From the NCBI RefSeq assembly GCF_014697575.1, contig NZ_JACJSC010000003.1:296185-360184 (forward strand): a stretch of DNA of 64,000 nt, given 5' to 3'. The position numbers were made by a program, and so were the translations under genes. Every line of letters starts with the position of its first letter. The stretch's first letter is position 1. This document shows, piece by piece, positions 56,675 through 64,000 of the stretch. The DNA comes from Planktothrix sp. FACHB-1365. GTDB taxonomy: Bacteria > Cyanobacteriota > Cyanobacteriia > Cyanobacteriales > Microcoleaceae. The notes beneath the pieces were generated by a model, which was given only the letters and a program-made list of their open reading frames with translations, had not been told where the DNA came from and ran no database searches.

Positions 56675-58213
56675 TTAAAATCCTTTGATAAAATTTAAAA
56701 GGGTTTCTACATCAAGAGGCTTGGGGTTTAAAGAGGGATTGTTCAGAGATTCTGAACTTTCCGAAGAGCCAGAATCTCTGACTAAACTTCTACCAAAATA
56801 AGAATGACTATGCAAGATTAAATGTTGATGGCTAGAACTTTTGAGAAGGGTTCGTGTGGGATAGAGAAAGAAAGGCGTTGAGCATTCAATTTTTGGATCT
56901 AATCTGATATCGCTTAAAAGGCGAATTTGTTGAGCCATTTCCACCCCCAATTGTACAATCCGATTGGATAACTGTACAGGAAGTTGGCTACAGGTTTCTG
57001 GAGTTAACTGTTTAATCGCGGCTTCAATTGCCTTTTGGGTTGCATCCGCATCCTGAAACGGCAAAATAGCCACATAAGCCAAGCTCAACAGTTGTTCATT
57101 CGATTCAATTTTGAATGAAATCACGGTTCGTCGTGAGTTAACTTCCAGGGTAGGAGGTTGATTAAATAATGAGGATTGTTGTTGAAGATCATGATAAATT
57201 TTAGCTAAAATTGTATGGTCTTCAAATCCTAATCGGGTATCAACGCTAATTTCAACCGTAGGAAAGGTAGCATTAAAAAATTTATTCGCTTCTTTAGGGC
57301 TAAAGGTTTGAATATGGCTACTATCTCCGAGGGGACTTAAATCAATCCAATCACAGGTAATTTCCTCCGCTTTTAAGTCAAAACGAGAGACTCCATACAG
57401 TTTAGATCCCGTTAAGGAAGAACCTGTTAAATCAGCACCCGTACAATCAGCATTTATTAAATTAGCTTGGGTTAAATCGGCATGAATTAAAACCGCATTC
57501 ATCAGGTTTGCCCCTGTTAAATTCGCTCCACATAAACTTGCCCCACTTAACCGAACTTGCTCTAAATTTGCCCCACTTAAATTAGCACCATTGAGATCGG
57601 CCCAGCGTAGATTTGCCCCTCGGAGATCAGCCCCACTTAAATTAGCTTTAGATAAGTTAATTTGTCTCAATTCACCATTGCTTAAATTAACGCCTCTAAA
57701 ATCTGCTTTAGTCGCACAAGCGCGATGTAAACTTGCCCGTTCTAAATTACAACCTATGAAAACCGCATCGGTTAAATTGGCGCCATTCAAATTGACTTGT
57801 TCGAGGTTGGCTTGTCGCAAAGTGGCTTCTCGCAAATCGGCTTCACTGAGATTTGCTCCCATCAATACAGCATGGGTAAGATCGGAACGCATCAGTTCAG
57901 CCCGAATCAGAGAGGCATTCATCAGGGATGCTTCTCGAAGATCAGCCCGAATCAGGTTGGCAACATTGAGAATGGCATCATCCAAGGTGGCGCGATTTAA
58001 ATTAGCACCACTGAGACGGGCAACATTCAGTTTTGCCTGGTTCAGATTCACTTCTGATAGATTAGCGCCACTGAGATTAGTAATACTCAAAATGGCTTGG
58101 CTCAAGTTGGCTTGGCTCAGATTAGCTCGACTGAGATTGGCTTCACAAAGCAGAATCGCCCTAAAGTCTCTTGTGCCTGATTCATATTTGAGCAGAAGTT
58201 CATCGGCATCCAT
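56675..58213 (-). CDS. Pentapeptide-repeat protein with conserved C-terminal domain (paralogue 1)
   Basis: The 512 residues have the same plan as the next gene: a short leader (MDADELLLKYESGTRDFRAI), a long run of pentapeptides (ANLSRANLSQANLSQAILSI and onward to about 275), and the shared C-terminal domain (KLYGVSRFDLKAEEITCDWI, SPLGDSSHIQTF and SRRTVISFKIE). The CDWIDLSP motif and following strands are the most conserved points between the two copies. The C-terminal domain could be the working part, held on a beta-helix shaft. It is the first gene of the pair on the minus strand. Confidence 0.88.
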   Translation of the reverse strand: MDADELLLKYESGTRDFRAILLCEANLSRANLSQANLSQAILSITNLSGANLSEVNLNQAKLNVARLSGANLNRATLDDAILNVANLIRADLREASLMNASLIRAELMRSDLTHAVLMGANLSEADLREATLRQANLEQVNLNGANLTDAVFIGCNLERASLHRACATKADFRGVNLSNGELRQINLSKANLSGADLRGANLRWADLNGANLSGANLEQVRLSGASLCGANLTGANLMNAVLIHADLTQANLINADCTGADLTGSSLTGSKLYGVSRFDLKAEEITCDWIDLSPLGDSSHIQTFSPKEANKFFNATFPTVEISVDTRLGFEDHTILAKIYHDLQQQSSLFNQPPTLEVNSRRTVISFKIESNEQLLSLAYVAILPFQDADATQKAIEAAIKQLTPETCSQLPVQLSNRIVQLGVEMAQQIRLLSDIRLDPKIECSTPFFLYPTRTLLKSSSHQHLILHSHSYFGRSLVRDSGSSESSESLNNPSLNPKPLDVETLLNFIKGF

Positions 58214-58480
58214 GCCTTCTAACTCTCCAACTTTGTTAGGTAGATTTTATAAAATTATAACAAAATACGGTAGAATATATCTACCCATGAAAGGGTGAAA
58301 ACGACTTGATAAATGTTAGTTCTAACCTGATACAATCCTTTTTATATTTAACTCAATAGTGAGGCTTTTAAGGATCGATTAAAGACCCTTTAACTTTTTT
58401 TGAAAATGCGGTTTTACGGTGAATTTTAATCGATTGGTTTAGAACAATTTTTTTGTAATAATTAAATGGAGTATTGATTG

Positions 58481-59374
58481 ATGAATATTGGTATTGTCGG
58501 ATTGGGTTTAATTGGAGGATCTCTTGGTTTAGAGTTATATACCCATCGGCAACAAACCCAAGCACAAATCTCGAATAATCCTTCTGCTTCTCCCTCTCCA
58601 TCCTATGGGATTTTGGGAATTAGTCTCGAACAAAAAATTTGTGATATTGCCGTTAAACGAGGAGTTGTTGATGAAGCCAGTGTTGATTTGTCTTTAATGA
58701 GTCAAGCTGACATCATTTTTATTTGTACACCCATTGCTGCTATTGCTCCCACAGTAGCAAAATTAATTCCTTATTTACAACCTCACACCATTTTAACGGA
58801 TGTGGGTTCTGTTAAAAAACCGATTGTCGAAAATTGTTCAGCATTATGGCCTAATTTTGTGGGCGGACATCCGATGGCAGGGAACACGCAAACCGGAATT
58901 AATGCGGCTCAACACCATCTATTTGTCAACAAACCTTATGTCATAACACCGACCGCTAACACACCCCTCGAATCTATTAAAATTGTAGAATCAATTGTGG
59001 ATTTATTGCAAGCTAAAATTTATCATTGTCAACCGGAAGAACATGATCGGGCTGTGGCGTGGATTTCCCATCTCCCTGTCATCGTTAGTGGTAGTTTAAT
59101 CGCAGCTTTAAGACAGGAAGATAACCCCGATGTCGCCTTGTTAGCTCATTATTTTGCTAGTTCAGGATTTCGAGATACCAGCCGCGTTGGTGGGGGGAAT
59201 CCTGAACTGGGATTAATGATGGCAAAATATAATCGGGATGCTTTATTACGTTCTCTACAATCCTATCGTCAAACCTTAGATAAAATTACCACTTATATTG
59301 AACAAGAAGACTGGCAAACCTTAGAAAAACAATTACATCAAAATCATGATGATCGTCTAAAATTTAATCTCTAA
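58481..59374 (+). CDS. tyrA: Arogenate/prephenate dehydrogenase
   Basis: TyrA makes tyrosine precursors from arogenate or prephenate. The 297 residues start MNIGIVGLGLIGGSLGLEL (dinucleotide-binding GxGxxG at once); an upstream in-frame TTG at 58478 adds one codon and is not preferred. Further motifs are DVGSVKKPIVENC, GGHPMAGNTQTGI and AWISHLPVIVSGSLI, with the conserved His residues of the active site. Cyanobacterial TyrA enzymes usually prefer arogenate and NADP, but this specificity is not shown by the sequence. Confidence 0.95.
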   Translation: MNIGIVGLGLIGGSLGLELYTHRQQTQAQISNNPSASPSPSYGILGISLEQKICDIAVKRGVVDEASVDLSLMSQADIIFICTPIAAIAPTVAKLIPYLQPHTILTDVGSVKKPIVENCSALWPNFVGGHPMAGNTQTGINAAQHHLFVNKPYVITPTANTPLESIKIVESIVDLLQAKIYHCQPEEHDRAVAWISHLPVIVSGSLIAALRQEDNPDVALLAHYFASSGFRDTSRVGGGNPELGLMMAKYNRDALLRSLQSYRQTLDKITTYIEQEDWQTLEKQLHQNHDDRLKFNL

Positions 59375-59411
59375 CCCGTAGTAAGCCCTTCAGGGCTTTC
59401 TCATTCCCCCC

Positions 59412-59636
59412 TCAAGAATGATGATTAACAATCAAATTCCATAACGTTTGCGGTAACTGCATCAAATAATCGAATAACTCCTGGGGCCCAATTCCAAACA
59501 CAAGCTGTAATATTAATACAATAGCAGCGATCGCAACAGCCGTACTAATACTCGCTTTTAAAACCTGAACCGCCCAAGTAAAAACCAACCAAGCCACCAA
59601 CAATGAAGCCAATAAAATAATTAATTCAATGGTCAT
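59412..59636 (-). CDS. Small two-helix membrane protein
   Basis: The 74 residues contain two hydrophobic helices (ELIILLASLLVAWLVFTWAV and ISTAVAIAAIVLILQLVFG) followed by a short amphipathic tail (PQELFDYLMQLPQTLWNLIV). There are no charged catalytic motifs. Similar small proteins are found across cyanobacteria without assigned function. The gene lies directly downstream of the nurA-like gene on the same strand, 33 bp apart, and they may share a transcript. Confidence 0.75.
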   Translation of the reverse strand: MTIELIILLASLLVAWLVFTWAVQVLKASISTAVAIAAIVLILQLVFGIGPQELFDYLMQLPQTLWNLIVNHHS

Positions 59637-59669
59637 AATTCGTAATTCGTAATTCCTAATTCGTAATTC

Positions 59670-60890
59670 TTAAGCAATACTACCCCGTTTCCTCGCTTCC
59701 TTATAGGAAATTCCCACATTTCTTAATCCAGCTTTAATCATTTGTTGTTCTAACATAGCAAAAAATCGAGTGCGATCGCCCCCTTTAACAACCGCTTGAT
59801 TATGGGCTTCAGCTAACACTACCGGATAGCCATATCCCTTTTGAACCTGGGCGATTACCATTCCTAATGCTAACTCTAATTGTTCCGAATTTTCAACTAC
59901 CCAAGCCGGAACTTCTAAACGAGCAATTTCCATCCCGACATTGACATAACAAAAATAGATTTGATGATGATCATATAAATCTAAAATTGACGAATTAGAC
60001 CGCCAAAACGGACTGCGTTGACCGGGTTTTAATTGGGACTCCCATAATACCGTATCCCGCAAGGGATCACACACTTGACAAGGGGCTTTTTTCTCGGTTC
60101 CTGTTGCACTCATTCCCCCCGTACCTGGACAATATTTTAAACAATTAGGTTCTTCAAACGTACAAGCTTGTAACCGTAAAAAAGATAAACTTTCACTACT
60201 GCGAGAGGCACTTACATAACCCATTAATGGAATATTGGCTAACCTTAACTGTTCCCAAGATTGTAAAATGGGCTGTAAAATTAAATCCCGTGCTTCTGAG
60301 GGTAATTGTTCTAAAAACCAATAAACCAATGAACCATCAACTAAAGCTAAAGTGGGAACATTTAACTGTTGATTTGGGGAAATTTCTAATAATTGCTGTC
60401 CCGATTCTGCTAAAATAATTGCTTCGGAAACAGACCGACGATAGCCCATCCATTCTTCTGTTTTAATTCCCCATTGACGGGATAAATATAAATCTTCAGG
60501 ACGATAATAAATTTCAGGAACACTATCTAAAATCGGGTGACGACTTTGACCATAATGTAAAATCACCCGCCCCACATTAATTAAATAACAATAGGCAATT
60601 TCATGGGCACTGGGTGCAATTTGAGAACCATCCGTTGCGAATACCGTATGAGCTAAAGGAGGTTCAACAATATAGGGATAATGATTTAAAGGTTCTAAGG
60701 GAGTCGCGGGTTTAAAGATAATCCTCTGTTTAAATTCTTCATGTTTTTGCATTAAATTTTCAGAATTTAATTTTGCTTGTTCCATCAAATTCAAAGCAAT
60801 TTCAATCCGTTTTCGAGATGCTTCTGCTTCGCGATTAATATGTTGACTCATCCCTTGCATTTGTTGGGACAATTTTGTTAGATCTAACAT
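59670..60890 (-). CDS. NurA-domain DNA double-strand-break repair nuclease
   Basis: The 406 residues contain a NurA domain: the metal-binding Asp in VFATDGSQIAPS and the second in TLALVDGSLVYWFLEQL. A Cys-rich insert (CPGTGGMSATGTEKKAPCQV) and a C-terminal VVLAEAHNQAVVKGGDRTRF region are also typical of the bacterial forms. In archaea NurA works with the HerA translocase on DNA ends. No herA gene is in the window, and cyanobacterial NurA proteins are usually encoded alone. The N-terminal helices (about 1-75) are coiled-coil-like. Confidence 0.88.
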   Translation of the reverse strand: MLDLTKLSQQMQGMSQHINREAEASRKRIEIALNLMEQAKLNSENLMQKHEEFKQRIIFKPATPLEPLNHYPYIVEPPLAHTVFATDGSQIAPSAHEIAYCYLINVGRVILHYGQSRHPILDSVPEIYYRPEDLYLSRQWGIKTEEWMGYRRSVSEAIILAESGQQLLEISPNQQLNVPTLALVDGSLVYWFLEQLPSEARDLILQPILQSWEQLRLANIPLMGYVSASRSSESLSFLRLQACTFEEPNCLKYCPGTGGMSATGTEKKAPCQVCDPLRDTVLWESQLKPGQRSPFWRSNSSILDLYDHHQIYFCYVNVGMEIARLEVPAWVVENSEQLELALGMVIAQVQKGYGYPVVLAEAHNQAVVKGGDRTRFFAMLEQQMIKAGLRNVGISYKEARKRGSIA

Positions 60891-61024
60891 TATGTTTTAT
60901 TGGTAATTCCGGTATTAAGTTTAAGCTTCCCCCGTTGTTGGGTTTCAGTCTCAACGATTAAGCTATCTTCCGCAACAACGAAGGGGTTTATTAATACCAG
61001 TTTAACAGATAAACGGATAGAATA

Positions 61025-61210
61025 TTATTGAAGGGCGATCGCAATTCCAACTCCAACTACAAATAAAATAATCCACACAAAGCCTTCTCCCTCATCGGAT
61101 ATAGACCGATTAACCCATCTTTCTCTTTTACACCGTAAGCAGTAATAATGGTCGGGTTTCTGTGTATCTCTGACCCAAGGGCAATACATTTCCTCACATT
61201 TATCAAGCAT
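61025..61210 (-). CDS. Small zinc-ribbon-like protein with a C-terminal membrane helix
   Basis: The ATG at 61210 has a GGAG ribosome binding site, giving 61 residues; a TTG 12 bp upstream is less likely. Four cysteines are spaced CEEMYC and CLRC, suggesting a small zinc-binding knuckle in the N-terminal half. A single hydrophobic helix ends the protein (FVWIILFVVGVGIAIAL). This is a tail-anchored layout. The function is unknown. The gene lies between the nurA-like and acetyltransferase genes, flanked by a CCCCCCTAA-type repeat. Confidence 0.65.
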   Translation of the reverse strand: MLDKCEEMYCPWVRDTQKPDHYYCLRCKRERWVNRSISDEGEGFVWIILFVVGVGIAIALQ

Positions 61211-61248
61211 ATTGTTCTCCAAAATTTTAATTGTTTTAACCTGGGAAA

Positions 61249-61280
61249 GATCCCCCCTAACCCCCCTTAAAAAGGGGGGA
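61249..61280. repeat. GATCCCCCCTAA...AAAAAGGGGGG hairpin repeat
   Basis: A C-rich/G-rich palindrome (CCCCCCTTAAAAAGGGGGG core) of a dispersed cyanobacterial type. A second, decayed copy is at 63848-63875. Confidence 0.75.
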
Positions 61281-61291
61281 ATATGATCAAT

Positions 61292-61831
61292 CTATTGGGA
61301 AATAGGGGTATAGGTCATTGCTGTAATTTCCAACCGTTGCAGATAGCGTTCTTGGGAAATTTGATATAAACAATAATCTCGATCTTCAATTAAACACTCT
61401 TTAACTTTCTGAAAGCCAACCTTCTCTAAAATACGACGACTCGCATGATTTTGGCATCGGGCAAAACCCACTAATTGAGGTTCTTTGAGTTCTAAGAAGC
61501 CAATTTTTAAGGCGGTTTCTGCTAATTCTGTGCCTAAACCATGACCCCAATAGGGTTGATCTAGGGCATAACCAATATTAACAAAAGCAGAGCGATCGCT
61601 ATGGTAAACCTTGACAAATCCTAATAATTCTTTTCCCTGTCGGTCTAAGGCAAAATAGTTGCCAAAACCGTATTTTTCCCAATGTTGTTCCCAATCTTCT
61701 AATGCTGCGATCGCCTGATATTCTGATAACGCCCCCTGCAAAACCCATTTCATATTGGCATCATCTCCTAACATCTTAATAGCCTGCTTCCAGAAGCGTT
61801 TATCACTAGGATGACCGAGGGTAAATTTCAT
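61292..61831 (-). CDS. GNAT family N-acetyltransferase
   Basis: The start is taken at the ATG at 61831 (MKFTLGHPSDKRFWKQAIKM, 179 residues); the frame is open to a TTG at 61876, which has no ribosome binding site. The acetyl-CoA-binding motif is PYWGHGLGTELAETALKIGF, followed by ARCQNHASRRILEKVGFQKV, the typical N-x-x-S-x-x-x-x-x-K-x-G-F element of the RimJ/RimL-like group. It transfers acetyl groups to an unknown amine substrate. Confidence 0.9.
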   Translation of the reverse strand: MKFTLGHPSDKRFWKQAIKMLGDDANMKWVLQGALSEYQAIAALEDWEQHWEKYGFGNYFALDRQGKELLGFVKVYHSDRSAFVNIGYALDQPYWGHGLGTELAETALKIGFLELKEPQLVGFARCQNHASRRILEKVGFQKVKECLIEDRDYCLYQISQERYLQRLEITAMTYTPISQ

Positions 61832-62109
61832 ATTCGTTACTGAATAGTTGCAAGTTAACTGATTTAGTTGTAGCAACTAATTGAATAACTTACATCGTTT
61901 TAAATTCATGTTTTTGCGATTAAATCTAATCAAATTACAGAATATAAATTAAGTAATTTTAAATCCATTAAATTCCATTAAATATCTGAAAATCCCACAA
62001 ATTACCGGAAATGACAGCAAATGACAATTGGGTGAAAAGTTTGTTTTTTTTAGGATCTAATGTTATGATCAAATAAATTAAAGCCTAGGACGAATTGGCG
62101 GAGGGAAAG

Positions 62110-63009
62110 ATGAAAGAATACGCAAGTTTTCTGGATGAATTGGCAACAATACTGTTTAAAGATGATGTCACCGTAAACAAACGGGAAAAAGAATGTTTTT
62201 TTAAACTGCGCTTTCATCCCGATAATTATAATATTTGCAACAAAAGCAGTGATCCCCAAAAAGATTCTTTATTAAAATTAATCAAACAACAGTTAGGGTA
62301 TTGTCAGGATAATATTCAAAGACTGCAAAATGAAGTAATTGAAAATTATTTAATCAAAATCCATGAAAAAGAGTTAATTCAGGATCAGGTTAATATTGCT
62401 GCTTTAATTAATCGCAGAAAAGGAGAAAAAGGAATTTGGCAACAAGTTTATCATTGGTTACACGATAAAAAATTTCCTCGATGGCAATTTAATCAACTTT
62501 GGGAACAGTTTAAACACCAAGGAAACCCGCAACTCGACTGGATTAAATTTGCACCAACTGTCCGAGGAATGTATTGGGAAGAACCTGTAAACTCGACCCC
62601 GACTATTCCTTGTAACGAACCTTTGAGAATGGAGTTAAACCTAAATTATCCTGACCGTTATTTATTATTATTAAATCGAGAATTAAACACAAATACTCGG
62701 TTTCTGGTTTGTCCCTCCTTAGCTTTTGCACCCGATAATAAAATTGATCAACCTCCGATTTTATTACCACAAATGGGTTCAATAGCAACTCAAAAAAATC
62801 GCTTTATTAAATTTGATGGAGAAGGCGTTGAGGAATATTTAGGAATTGTTTCAGAAAAACCGATTGAAATTGAGGGGTTAACTCGTAACCCTAAACAACA
62901 ATTTCCTATTTTAGAGGATGATATCTTAAATCAGTTATGGCAACAGTTACAACAACAAAATTGGCAAGTTTTTTATCAATCTTTTCAGGTGGTGAAACCT
63001 CAACCCTAA
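62110..63009 (+). CDS. Unrecognised two-part protein
   Basis: The ATG at 62110 follows GGAGGG by 4 bp, which decides the start over an in-frame TTG at 62095 (299 residues). Residues 1-110 are helical and charged (NREKECFFKLRFHPDNYNIC in the original frame, then KQQLGYCQDNIQRLQNEVIE). Residues about 170-299 are beta-rich with a conserved-looking LRMELNLNYPDRYLLLLNRE, then FLVCPSLAFAPDN, which resembles the DUF4384-type C-terminus of cyanobacterial kinases and NTPase-associated proteins. No enzymatic motif is visible. The role is unknown; the beta part could be a signal-binding adaptor. Confidence 0.65.
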   Translation: MKEYASFLDELATILFKDDVTVNKREKECFFKLRFHPDNYNICNKSSDPQKDSLLKLIKQQLGYCQDNIQRLQNEVIENYLIKIHEKELIQDQVNIAALINRRKGEKGIWQQVYHWLHDKKFPRWQFNQLWEQFKHQGNPQLDWIKFAPTVRGMYWEEPVNSTPTIPCNEPLRMELNLNYPDRYLLLLNRELNTNTRFLVCPSLAFAPDNKIDQPPILLPQMGSIATQKNRFIKFDGEGVEEYLGIVSEKPIEIEGLTRNPKQQFPILEDDILNQLWQQLQQQNWQVFYQSFQVVKPQP

Positions 63010-63019
63010 TTAGAACTAC

Positions 63020-63034
63020 AGAAACCGGGTTTCT
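63020..63034. repeat. AGAAACCGGGTTTCT palindrome
   Basis: A single 15-bp copy of the palindrome also found at 26768, 26819 and 39036. It lies 10 bp after the stop of the preceding gene. Confidence 0.75.
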
Positions 63035-63121
63035 TATCCACCTAACACTAATAACCAATACAAACCCGCCCCTGCTTCTGCTAAAATAATAAAATGCTAA
63101 ACTCTACACCCCATTAAACCT

Positions 63122-63400
63122 ATGTTAATAATTAATTTAGATTTAGATGATGAATCTGAAAAATATTTAGCCGAAATTCTCTCTCACGAAAAAACTAACA
63201 GTAAGGAACTGATTAAACGATTATTACGAAATCATTGGTTAAATTTACAACCGCCTCAAACGGTTTTAGAAAGAATGGGGGGATATCCACCTAAACATTT
63301 ATTACAAGGATCAGGGGATTTATCGGATCGAGATGTCCGTAAACAAGTCATCGCTGAACGGATTGAAAAATGGAATCAACAACGTCAAGAATTGCCATGA
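63122..63400 (+). CDS. RHH-like antitoxin of a vapBC pair
   Basis: The 92 residues start with a strand and helices (MLIINLDLDDESEKYLAEIL, then TNSKELIKRLLRNHWLNLQP) that look like a CopG/ribbon-helix-helix DNA-binding domain. The C-terminal charged tail (DLSDRDVRKQVIAERIEKWN) would bind the toxin. The stop overlaps the ATG of the PIN gene (ATGA, 63397), showing translational coupling. It should autorepress the operon. Confidence 0.78.
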   Translation: MLIINLDLDDESEKYLAEILSHEKTNSKELIKRLLRNHWLNLQPPQTVLERMGGYPPKHLLQGSGDLSDRDVRKQVIAERIEKWNQQRQELP

Positions 63401-63828
63401 ATAATTACCCGTTAATTTTAATTGATAGTGGAATAATTGTGGCGTTTTATGATGTTAAAGATCGCTATCATCAACAAGTTATTGAATTTTTTTCGATCTG
63501 TACCAGTCAATTGATCACTACTGTCGCTTGTGTGACTGAAGTTATGTGGCTACTTGCACCTGATATTAGAGTTCAAAATGAGTTTTTATCGGCTTTAGCA
63601 ACAGGTGTTTTTATCACTGCAAATCTTACTCCTGATAATTATATCAGGATTGCTGAACTTAATCAAATTTATCAAGACTTACCGGGTGATTTTGCAGATT
63701 TATCTTTGATTACTATTTCTGAAAACTTAAAGATTTCTGCGATCGCTACTTTAGATAAAGATTTTGATGTTTATCGACGCTATCGGAGTCAACCCTTTGT
63801 TAGAGTTTTTTATCCAAAATCTTCCTAA
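63397..63828 (+). CDS. PIN-domain ribonuclease toxin (VapC-like)
   Basis: The start is the ATG at 63397, overlapping the antitoxin stop; the longer frame from 63370 lies within the antitoxin. The 143-residue PIN domain has the active-site acids: Asp in ILIDSGIIVAF, Glu in CVTEVMWLL, Asp in GDFADLSLITIS, and the late ATLDKDFDVYR. It is full length and probably active. The target RNA is unknown. Confidence 0.9.
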   Translation: MNNYPLILIDSGIIVAFYDVKDRYHQQVIEFFSICTSQLITTVACVTEVMWLLAPDIRVQNEFLSALATGVFITANLTPDNYIRIAELNQIYQDLPGDFADLSLITISENLKISAIATLDKDFDVYRRYRSQPFVRVFYPKSS

Positions 63829-63847
63829 TTTCATCTAACCCAAATTT

Positions 63848-63875
63848 GATCCCCCCTAACCCCCCTTAATAAGGC
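63848..63875. repeat. GATCCCCCCTAACCCCCC repeat (decayed copy)
   Basis: The left arm matches the hairpin repeat at 61249, but the right arm has changed (AATAAGGCAGGG), so the hairpin is weakened. The stop codon of the following minus-strand frame lies inside it. Confidence 0.65.
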
Positions 63876-64000
63876 AGGGCTGTTTCATTTTCCCAAATTG
63901 GGGACTCAATTTGACTCCCCAATTTTTGCCGAATGAGGCGAAAAAACTGAGTAATTCTAACTGAATGGTCGGGAGTTTTGCTCAGGGGATAATTTTTCTG
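63866..64000 (-). CDS. Possible C-terminus of an unidentified protein (cut by window edge)
   Basis: On the minus strand the frame is open from the window edge to a TAA at 63866-63868, giving 44 residues (RITQFFRLIRQKLG, then SPIWENETALPY). It is too short to identify. A hairpin AAATTGGGGA/TCCCCAATTT lies within it, which argues slightly against coding. The stop lies inside a dispersed repeat, so the gene may have had its end replaced. Confidence 0.35.
   Translation of the reverse strand, partial: QKNYPLSKTPDHSVRITQFFRLIRQKLGSQIESPIWENETALPY

Noticed and set aside
57591..58298. Plus-strand frame of 235 codons
   Set aside because: It is the antisense of the pentapeptide gene; the regular Leu/Ala/Arg pattern mirrors the ANLSG codons.

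Overview
The window is chromosomal DNA of a filamentous, Planktothrix/Oscillatoria-like cyanobacterium. The lineage call is an inference. It rests on photosystem genes (psaA-psaB, psbA), many HIP1 octamers (GCGATCGC), low GC, families typical of cyanobacteria (MASE1 hybrid kinase, DUF4347 giant protein, DUF3181, DapL, NurA, Uma2), and dense intergenic heptamer repeats (TGATAAC, TTCCCTG and GTTGACN types).

Layout. 1-12 kb: the end of a Ser/Thr kinase gene, acs between opposed heptamer arrays, a MASE1 hybrid histidine kinase, a broken Uma2 gene, a PH-domain protein, a thermonuclease, a flavin reductase, a SOUL protein and an alpha-amylase with CBM20. 12-22 kb: a 2226-residue exported-type protein (DUF4347, beta-propeller, beta-helix, long Pro-Thr stalk, RTX repeats), then purS-purQ, and on the minus strand a GST, DUF3181, a 2TM protein and moaC. 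22-26.6 kb: tRNA-Arg(ACG), then a tight three-gene cassette of two different P-loop GTPases and a membrane-anchored partner whose C-terminus continues in another frame. 26.9-31.5 kb: psaA-psaB on the minus strand with a long structured leader. 32-38 kb: a lipoprotein, an alpha/beta-hydrolase fold protein lacking its catalytic residues, a 349-bp inverted-repeat element, and a divergent Fe(III)-type ABC permease/ATPase pair.

38-49 kb is the main accessory region. It holds degraded and intact PIN toxin-antitoxin pairs, a DNA methyltransferase fused to an Mrr-like nuclease facing a STAND NTPase, an MFS transporter, dapL, and a two-gene unit of a J-domain protein and an HNH-like nuclease. 49-64 kb: comM, a HIT hydrolase, psbA (E130 form), a Uma2 protein, a DinG-like protein without Walker motifs, two tandem pentapeptide-repeat paralogues, tyrA, a NurA nuclease, a GNAT enzyme, an unrecognised two-part protein, a VapBC pair, and the end of a minus-strand reading frame.

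The best candidates for an undescribed system are the GTPase cassette (22410-26633), the J-domain/HNH pair (45667-47252) and the divergent methyltransferase-nuclease/STAND pair with its helically phased repeats (39092-42165). All functions are predictions read from sequence motifs; no database search was possible.
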